Position numbers and translations under genes: made by a program. From the NCBI RefSeq assembly GCF_052324685.1, contig NW_027506902.1, positions 787,967 through 851,966 on the forward strand: a stretch of DNA of 64,000 bases. The letters run 5' to 3'. Positions 56,456-64,000 of the stretch are shown here, one piece after another. Position 1 is the first letter of the stretch. Each line of letters starts with the position of its first letter. The notes beneath the pieces are model-generated. The model had not been told where the DNA came from. It did not search any database and was given only the letters and a program-made list of their open reading frames with translations. The DNA is from Brachyhypopomus gauderio (taxonomy: Eukaryota > Chordata > Actinopteri > Gymnotiformes > Hypopomidae).

Positions 56456-57952
56456 ATGTACAACAGTCATACTAAGGATACAAACAACAACTGCAACAAG
56501 TCCCTTCTCAATGACCGCAAGGTAAGAGCAACCGTCTCACGTGTCCTGTAAAGGTAAAGAGAAGTATACTTAGCACAGTGTCGTTTGACCTGGATCACCG
56601 TTAAACGTGCGCCAAGTGGGACAATGCCTTTCAAAGTTAGAAACGAAACCATGACAGCACATGCAGACTATTCATGATATACAGGAAACTAGGTAATCAG
56701 CTCACCTAATTTTTTGTTGACAGAAACAGTATGGTTGCAGAATGCCGAATATCCAAACTGCCACGATGCCATATCCTTGTGTTACAGGATAAACTGATTA
56801 AGGAAATTAAGAGGATTAAACATGAAATTGAGGAATGTCACGAGGCTGAGAGGGACACTTATGTGGAGGCCTTGGACGTGGAGGTAAAGGCAGGATCTCA
56901 CGAGCCGAACGTTCCACTCCAGGCAGTAGTGTTCCAGAACTGCACCAATCTGGAAACGTGCATACAAATAGGAAGCATGTGGTTCTGTAGCTCTACACCA
57001 TGAATTGTTCTGATGCTATATTTGCAATCCAAAGATAACTAGAACAGTTGCTATAGTGCTGCATATGAAAGAGGTGTCTTCAAACCCCATAAATGGAAAG
57101 GCAACGCAAGCTTGTAGGCTTCTAGCAAAATATATTTGCAAGAAAGTTTCTGAGTGATTTTTGTGTTTTGTGTCTGAGTGTCTTTGGTTAATGGCTAGTA
57201 AGAATTGACCTCCTTTGCTTTACCAATGTATGATTTTTGCCCCCTAGCATGAGTTAATTTCCCTCCCCTCAGAGTCAGTTTGACAGCATGGAGCGGGAGA
57301 TCCGAGCAGAGTTTCAGAACCTCCACCGCTTCCTGGATGAGGAGGAGGAGCGGGATGTAGAGCGGCTGAGGAAGGAGAAGAACAGACACATGAAGCTCCT
57401 GCAGGAGAGGGAAAAGAAGATCTCCATACAGGCCAGGGACTTGGAGAGGGCCATCGATACTCTTAACTGCAAGCTGAGGGAGGAAGACAGCCCCAAACTG
57501 CTAAAGGTTCCTGCATGATCACCCTGACTTGAAGTATCTCTGAAAGCTTTTGCAGTCCATCTTATGTCTCTAAAACTCTACATTTACTCTACCAAATGTA
57601 TGCACTGTGTGGAGAACATGCTGGATGCTATCTGACACTGTTTGCCACACAGCACTGCTGAACTGCTTAAACAGTCACATGACTGCATGGGTGTGAGTGG
57701 AATCTGAGACACTCATGTGAGCACTTGTGAAGTATGACATCATGTCTCCCCTGTTTTTTTCTATATTTTTTAGGAAATCAAGGATCTGCTGAAAAGGTAA
57801 GTCTGCCCAAACACTTGTGGCTGTCACCTTGATCTTTTGTGGAGTTTATTGTACTGTTACTATAATGTAACTAATGTATAATAACCTTTTATGTCTGAAA
57901 TCTATCTTTTTGTAGACTCTTCAATGTGGACACACAATTATTGCAACTCACC

Positions 57953-58010
<58 letters not shown>

Positions 58011-58558
58011 AGTTTAGTTTGTCATGTCTACCCCCACCCCCCCACCCCCACCTGTCAAGTCTGTTTTGTTTATGTAGCCATGTGGTTCTGTCAGTCTTGG
58101 ACCCTCCTTGTGTTTTGTAACACCAGCCCTAGTTATTGTGTTCAGGTGTTACTTGTTGAGTCTGGTCTATTTAAACCCCTCGTTTTGTCTAGTCTGTGCT
58201 GCTCATTGTTTGTTGTACAGCCCTGTTGTCCGTGAGTCTCATTAAGGTTATTTGGTTTGTTCTATGTTTAACATGTCTTTGTTTATCTCTGTCGAATTTG
58301 ACCCATGCCTTCCTCTTTGACCCTGAATTTGGATTACCATGCAATAAATCTCACTCCTCTCAGCATTTGCATCTGCCTCGTTGCTGTTACATACACCCTT
58401 GGCGTTACATACTTACCTTTATATAGCAAATCATTTATGTAAAGCATTTGCTACTGTGCATGAAAAGTGACATATAAATAAACCATTTGTGCCTTACATT
58501 TCTCTGTCCCTTTATGTCTGGTTGTCTGCGTCTGTCTCTCTCTCTCTCTGTGTCTGTG

Positions 58559-58639
<81 letters not shown>

Positions 58640-61118
58640 CCTCTCTCCCTCTACCAGATGTGAGGTCAATTTCATCCGTCCGGCCCCTGTAGACATTGAG
58701 ATTTGCTCGGGCCAGTTTGTGGGCCCGATCCAGTACAGGATCTGGAAGCACATGAAGGCGTCTCTCTACCCAGGTACTAGCATCTTTTGCTGTGGCCTTC
58801 CGTTGAACCAATTACTGCACTTTCAAGAGTGCTATCCATTTATGTGTATGTAGTTTTTCAACAAGGTCTCAAACACTCTTTCAGTGGCTTCCAGTAGCTA
58901 CATGCATCAGGTTTAAAATCCTGATGCTTGCCTACCAAGCCAAAAATGGACCGGCCCCTCCCTACATGATGAACATTGTCAACGCCCAATCTATACCTCG
59001 AGCACTATCAAATACAGCTCAGCTTGAAATGCCATGCATAAAGTTTCATGGAAGACAAACCTCAAGACGATTCTCTGTACTGGCGCCAAGATGATGGAAT
59101 GATTTTTAACTAGCTGTTCGGACTTCAGAGTCTTTTGCAGTCTTGAAAAGTAGACTGAAGACTCACCTGTTTGTTGAGAACTTAAATGGCCACTAACACT
59201 GCAGATAGCACTTGTTGTCTTTGTACTTGACATTGTATGGTATAGCTCCTACTTTATGTTGCACTTCTTCTAGGTACTGGTTTATAATTCCTGTTGTTTA
59301 CATTTTGAGCCAATGTTTATTTGCAGTTCTGGGTATTGTCACTGATTCCTGTAGTTTTGTACAAGTCTGGACCAAGTGTGTCTTGAATTCTGACCTATCC
59401 ACCATACTGTCTAGCATTCTGTAAGTTGCTCTGGATGAGAGCGTCAGCTAAATGCCCAAAATGTAAATGTAAATGTACACTCCAATGTGATTGGTTGAGT
59501 TACAGTCAACCGCAACCACTGAGGCCAAACCTCAAGCCGGCCTCGTTCTTCTCTCCGTGATGACACACATGGCACACGTCCTCTGTCCATGTGGACACAG
59601 TGATGTCAAGAGTCATGCCAGGTCAAGGGGGTGGTACTGAGCAGTTGCCAGTCCCCCTCAAGTTCCGAGAGCTGCTTTGCCACATGCCATTGGCAACAGT
59701 TCATAGAGATGTGATGGCTGGTTCCTCACCATTTCCTTGTTTGGTAGCAACAGCATAGCAGGACAAAATTATCCACAATTGCCTAGAATTCTCTACAACC
59801 TACCTACACTTTGTTACACTAGTGAGGACTACTGCACTGGACTACTGCAATTCCCTACTTGCAGGTCTTCCTCTACAGGTCATCAGACCTCTACAACTAA
59901 TTCAGAGTGCTGCAGCACGGTCTTCAATCTCCCCAAGTTCTCACATGTGACTCCTCTGCTACGCTCTCTTCACTGGCTTCCAATAGTGGCATGCATTAGA
60001 TATAAAATCTTGATGCTTGCTTACAAAGCCAAAAATGGACTTGCCCCTCCCTACATGATGTCCATGGTCAAAAGCCGATCCGTACAGTGAGCACTCAGAA
60101 CCTCAAGCTTGGCTCGACTCAAAACTCCATGTCTCATGGAAAACAAAGGTCCAGACTATTCTCTGTCCTGGCTCCAAGATGGTGGAACGATTGTCCATTA
60201 GCTGCTAGGACTGCAGAGTCTGTTGATGTCTTCAAGCGTAGACTGAAGACTCACCTGTTTGTTGAGTTCTTAACAGAGCACTCAGCAGATAGCACTTGCC
60301 GCTGTTCTTAAATTGTATGTCTGTCTATGGTTATTTGTGCTTCTGGCCTATCCATACTATTACCTAGGATGAATTCTGTGATCAGATGCAAAGCACTGAT
60401 CGCTCTGGATAAGAGGGTCTGCTAAATGCCGTAAATGTAAATGTAAATGTGAGGCACTGGGGAGTGTGGTCAAGTGTGGTTCTATTAATTGTGGAGAAAT
60501 ACCAATGGAAGGGTAATTTTAGACCTTGCTGATTCAACTATGATATACTCCTTCTCGCACACAGACATATCCATGTTGACCTTTGACCCAGAGACAGCTC
60601 ACCCCCTGCTCCACCTGTCGGCCGACAATATGGCGGTCAGCTTCGAGGAAGAGGAAGAGCCAGGTGAGAAGCCTAACAGCCCGAAACGCTTCCATTACTA
60701 CTACAGCGTGCTGGGCCAGCAGAGCTTCACCTACGGCCGCCACTACTGGGAGGTGGAAGTGCGGGGCAAGACGGCATGGCGGGTGGGCGTGGTGCGTGAG
60801 GACGTTCCCCGCGGCGCCATGGACACCTCCACGGAGGCGGACGGACTGTGGACGCTGACGCTGCGGAACCGGCGTGTGATGGCGTGCACGTTTCCCGAGG
60901 CCACGACGTTGAGGTGCGCCACCCCGCCCGCCCGCCTGGGTGTCTTCCTAGACTGCGACAGGGAGGAGGTGTGCTTCTACGATGCCACCACCATGGTGGC
61001 GCTCTTCTGCTACTCCATGGGCACCGTGCCCGTGCCCGTCTTCCCGTTCTTCAACCCATGCGACTTGGACGACGGCAAGAACTGTGCCCCGATCTCCATC
61101 TTCCGACCCGCGCTCTGA
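56456..61118 (+). CDS. TRIM-like coiled-coil / PRY-SPRY protein without RING or B-box
   Basis: Exons: 56456-56521 (candidate first coding exon, MYNSHTKD...), 56788-56883 (96 bp), 57273-57506 (234 bp), 57774-57796 (23 bp), 58658-58773 (116 bp), 60565-61118 (554 bp); 362 aa. The 96-234-23-116 series is the classic exon ladder of TRIM proteins, encoding the coiled coil and linker. The last exon is a complete PRY-SPRY (B30.2) domain: LTFDPETAHP, then HYWEVEVRGKTAWRVGVV, then LGVFLDCDREEVCFYDA. B30.2 domains bind protein ligands and often serve in innate immunity. The usual RING plus B-box exon is absent upstream, where ino80e begins. The donor at 57507 (GTTCCT) is weak but fixed by frame. The first 22 codons are the least certain part. 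The B30.2 exon and preceding three exons are firm. Confidence 0.85.
57955..58009. repeat. (CA)n microsatellite
   Basis: About 27 CA units in the intron before the 116 bp exon. Confidence 0.95.
58529..58637. repeat. (TC)n array upstream of the 116 bp exon
   Basis: About 50 TC units with a few interruptions, ending 20 bp before the acceptor at 58657, acting as its polypyrimidine tract. Confidence 0.9.
58868..59475 (+). mobile_element. LINE 3' fragment with (ATGTAA)n tail
   Basis: Shows SVASSSYMHQV and ILMLAYQAKNGPAPPYMMN coding pieces, then KTHLFVEN-like sequence, and ends GCTCTGGATGAGAGCG...AAATGTAAATGTAAATGT, a typical L2-type fish LINE/SINE tail. In the intron before the B30.2 exon. Confidence 0.85.
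59780..60450 (+). mobile_element. Second LINE 3' fragment of the same family
   Basis: Carries LHWLPIVACIRYKILMLAYK and VFKRRLKTHLFVEFL, with the tail CTCTGGATAAGAGGGTCTGC followed by TAAATGTAAATGT. It shares long stretches with 58868-59475 and with the end of 62556-64000. It ends about 115 bp before the B30.2 exon. Confidence 0.88.
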
Positions 61119-61195
61119 GGACTCTGCCGGATACGCCAGATACCCCTGCCTGCCAGGAATGCACACCCTGGTGAATGGATTTGTTTGTTTAAATG

Positions 61196-61541
61196 CAAGA
61201 GTATTTAAGAGTAAATCTGACAGTGTAAAAGTAAATCTGATAGTGTGTAAAATAAATTTGACCATGTATAAGAGTTAAACTGACAGTCTGTAAGAGTAAA
61301 TCTGACCACGTGTAAGAGTAAACCTGACCGTGTGTAAGAGTAAACCTGACCATGTGTAAGAGGAAAACTGACTGTGTGTAAGAGGAAAACTGACTGTGTG
61401 TAAGAGGAAAACTGTGTGTAAGAGTAAAACTGACTGTGTGTAAGAGTAAACCTAATTGTGTGTAAGAGTAAAACTGACATTGTGTAAGAGTAAATCTGAC
61501 CGTGTGTAAGAGTAAATCTGAAAGTGTGTAAGAGTAAATGG
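61196..61541. repeat. 21 bp minisatellite in the TRIM-like 3' UTR
   Basis: About 16 units of the type GTGTGTAAGAGTAAATCTGA start 80 bp after the stop codon. Variants read AAACTGACTG or AACCTGACCG. No AATAAA other than one inside the array (near 61249) was seen close to the stop, so the array may overlap the transcript end. Confidence 0.92.
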
Positions 61542-61868
61542 TGAGTGTTCTAAATTCTTAAATTAGATTTGTTGTAAATGCCTTTCTAAACATTTGATAT
61601 GAGAGTGTTTGATGATTGGGTTAGACAGACAGGGGGGTTAGAGAGAGAGAGATGGGTGTAGAGATGGAGGGGTAGAGAGAGACAGAGAGGAGGTAGAGAT
61701 GGAGAGAGAAAGAGGTAAAGTGAGTGAAGGAGAGCACTAGAGAGAAGGACGGAGAGTGTGGAGGAAGGAATAAAAGGTAGCTGAATGGTATTATGTTGTT
61801 TCTCTTTAGCCTGTCTATAAATATTACAGTCACACCTGCTGGACTCAGCCAGTCATTATTATTATCTG

Positions 61869-61966
<98 letters not shown>

Positions 61967-62555
61967 AACATGTTGAAATATCTTTTTCGGTGTGTAATTT
62001 ACTCAAGCGAAGCATTTTCTCTCAACAAAGGAGACGAAAGTCAAACGTGTCAGACTCATAACGAAACATCAAATGTTTTCACAAAATCGTGTGTGTTTGT
62101 GAACAAGGCAGTAGCTACATCAGGAAAGGCGGAGCCCTCTGAAGAACACAAGATGGTGGCACACTCATCAAGTCACCCCAGACTCAGTGCCCTTGCGACA
62201 TGCTGACTCAGTCTCTTTCTCCACTTTCACACTCCACTCCTGGACATGCCATTGTCCTGTGCACCAGGAGAGTGGACATTGCTTTCTTACTGTCCCCCAG
62301 AAAGCCCAATTTTCCTGAATGTGTCTCTGACTGGTTGGTAGGTACAGAGGGGTGAATTGGGTTGTAGGCGAAATAGCAACCTGCTCTTAGAACATAAACA
62401 ATATTGCACTACTTGGTACTTTAGTGGTAGTGCACTATTAAAGTACTTTAACAGTATTGTACTATTATAGTACTGTAAACGTATTGCACTATTGTGATAA
62501 TTTATTAACAGTATTGCACTACTATGGTACATTTTTTGTACAATATTTTCTCCTT
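61542..62555. other. Intergenic, no gene seen
   Basis: Holds a GA-rich tract (61640-61720), a (GT)n array at 61871-61964 and a weak tandem of TATTGCACTA/CTTTAACAGT motifs at about 62400-62530. Confidence 0.6.
61871..61964. repeat. (GT)n microsatellite
   Basis: Forty-seven uninterrupted GT units, the longest perfect dinucleotide array in the window. Confidence 0.95.
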
Positions 62556-64000
62556 AAGTCTCCCCTCCCCCTCCCCTGTCTCCATCCTCTTTTACACCTG
62601 AGGATTTTGTCACCAGTATTTCTAATCCAACAGCTAACTCCCTGGCTTATTTCTCCTCTCTCTCCTCAGACAAGATCCATCACCTCCTGACTTCCAGCAG
62701 TATTACATGCATGCTGGATCCAATTCCTTCCACTCTGTTCCAGAAATTTTCAAAAGATCTCCTTCCATTTATTACAGTCATCATCAACAACTCCTTAATT
62801 TCAAGACATGTACCTGCTGTGTTCAAGACAGTCAAGGTGGTACAAATCTTGAAGAAAGTAACACTTGACTGCTCCGACATAAGCAACTACAGACCACTCC
62901 TACAGACACTCCTCTTTTTTCTATCAAAAATTCTGGAATAAGCAATCTATGATCTATGAGTCTCTGAGCAGTCAATTATCTCTTTTCCTCACCCAGAACC
63001 AACTGGCTTCAAACGGGTACACTGAACAGAAACGGCCTTCAAAGCAGTGACCAAGAAGCTTAATGCAGCCAAGGTTCTGCAGCCTTTGAAATGGTCAACC
63101 ATAACAACCTCCTCTCTCCTCTTTCTAGCCTTGGTGTGACGGGCTCTGCTTGGAAATGGCTCCAGCCATATCTGGAAGACCATCAGGTAACATGTAGAGG
63201 ATCTATATCCAATCCATATAAATTCTCCACTGCAGTTCCCCAAGGCTCAGTTCTAGGCCCTCTTCTCTTCTCTTCGTATGGTCGTTCCCTTTGTGACATT
63301 ATTTCTTCTCATGATTTCTCCTGTCATTGCTATGCTGATGACACCCAGCTAATTATTTTCTTCCCACATTCTGACACCCAGGTTTCTAGGCATATATGAG
63401 CATGTTTGGTGGATACTGCTTCATGGATGACCGCTCATCACCTGAAGCTCAACCTTAACAAAACTGAGCTTCTGTACTTTCCAGGAACCCCCAACCTACA
63501 CAATCACTGTTTTTTTCCAAGAACACCCTGTTAACACCATCAGAAATTGCTAAAAGCCTGATTAAACAGTCAGTTGTCCTTCTCAACATGTTTTAAACCT
63601 GACCAGATCCTGCAGATTTCTCCTTTGCAACATATAGAGAATACAGACCTTTCTTTCACAGGAAGCTATCCAGGTGCTTGTGCAGTGTCATTTCAAAGCT
63701 AGACTACTGCAACTCTCCATTTACAGATATTCCTCTATGGGACATCAGACCTCTACAACTGATCCAGAATGCAGCAGAACAATTGGCCTTCAATCTTCTT
63801 CAAAAGATCTTTCACTAGCTGTTCAGACTGCAGAGTCTCTTGCGGTTTTCAAACGTAGATTGAAGACTCACCTATTCGTTGAGTACTTGAGAACACTGCA
63901 GATAGCACTTGTTGTCATTGTACTTTACATTGTATGTTTATGTCTGTGTATATTTGCACTTCTAGGTATTGTTTTTTAATTCCAGTTATTTAAGTTTGAG
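62556..64000 (+). mobile_element. Decayed L2-type LINE, running off the window
   Basis: Frame pieces in order match a reverse-transcriptase region: DPIPSTLFQKF, then VPAVFKTVKVVQILKK, then FLSKILE, then VPQGSVLGPLLF, then the catalytic CYADDTQL near 63334. A post-RT part with VFKRRLKTHLFVEYL follows at 63840-63890. Stops and frameshifts separate them (for example near 62940 and 63400). The 5' part is missing. Confidence 0.85.

Overview
This 64 kb window is vertebrate nuclear DNA, almost certainly from a teleost fish. It has intron-rich genes with GT-AG (and two apparent GC-AG) introns, very dense CA/GT and CT/GA microsatellites, LINEs ending in the fish-typical ATGTAAATGTAA tail, hAT, PIF/Harbinger and Tc1 DNA transposons, and a BEL/Pao LTR retrotransposon. 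The species cannot be named from the sequence alone.

Layout, left to right. 1-7.1 kb: mostly non-coding, with one orphan signal-peptide-like exon on the minus strand (3906-3966). 7.4-15.2 kb (+): a multi-Ig-domain transmembrane receptor with a tyrosine-rich tail. 15.2-18.6 kb: intergenic, with LINE debris. 18.7-24.8 kb (+): abhd16a, the phosphatidylserine lipase, reconstructed as 20 exons and 543 aa. 25.7-46.4 kb (-): vars1, cytosolic valyl-tRNA synthetase, reconstructed as 30 coding exons and 1271 aa. Its introns hold a nearly intact 7.2 kb BEL/Pao element, a nested stack of DNA transposons and a hAT fragment. 48.8-51.0 kb (-): an ENDOD1-like secreted protein that lacks the nuclease catalytic motif. 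53.0-54.9 kb (-): ino80e, a chromatin-remodelling subunit, 7 coding exons and 233 aa. 56.5-61.1 kb (+): a coiled-coil/PRY-SPRY gene with the canonical TRIM exon sizes but no RING or B-box exon. 61.2-64 kb: a minisatellite, then a decayed L2-type LINE running off the window.

The trio Ig receptor - abhd16a - vars1 recalls the mammalian MHC class III region, where ABHD16A, LY6G6F, MPIG6B and VARS1 are neighbours. The Ig receptor may therefore be a fish counterpart of LY6G6F/MPIG6B; this is inference. abhd16a and vars1 converge tail to tail with about 0.4-0.5 kb between their polyadenylation signals. vars1, the ENDOD1-like gene and ino80e all read leftward, and ino80e is head to head with the TRIM-like gene. 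The genes do not form a pathway.

The most interesting points are: the new-looking Ig receptor (duplicated two-Ig cassette, one domain without its first cysteine, pYxN plus ITAM-spaced tail, a 40 bp intron); a minisatellite grown out of one of its splice donors and then split by a hAT element with a perfect 8 bp target duplication; many splice sites built from microsatellites or poly-C tracts; and the RING-less TRIM. All exon boundaries were deduced by hand from splice signals, reading-frame phase and family knowledge, not from transcripts.
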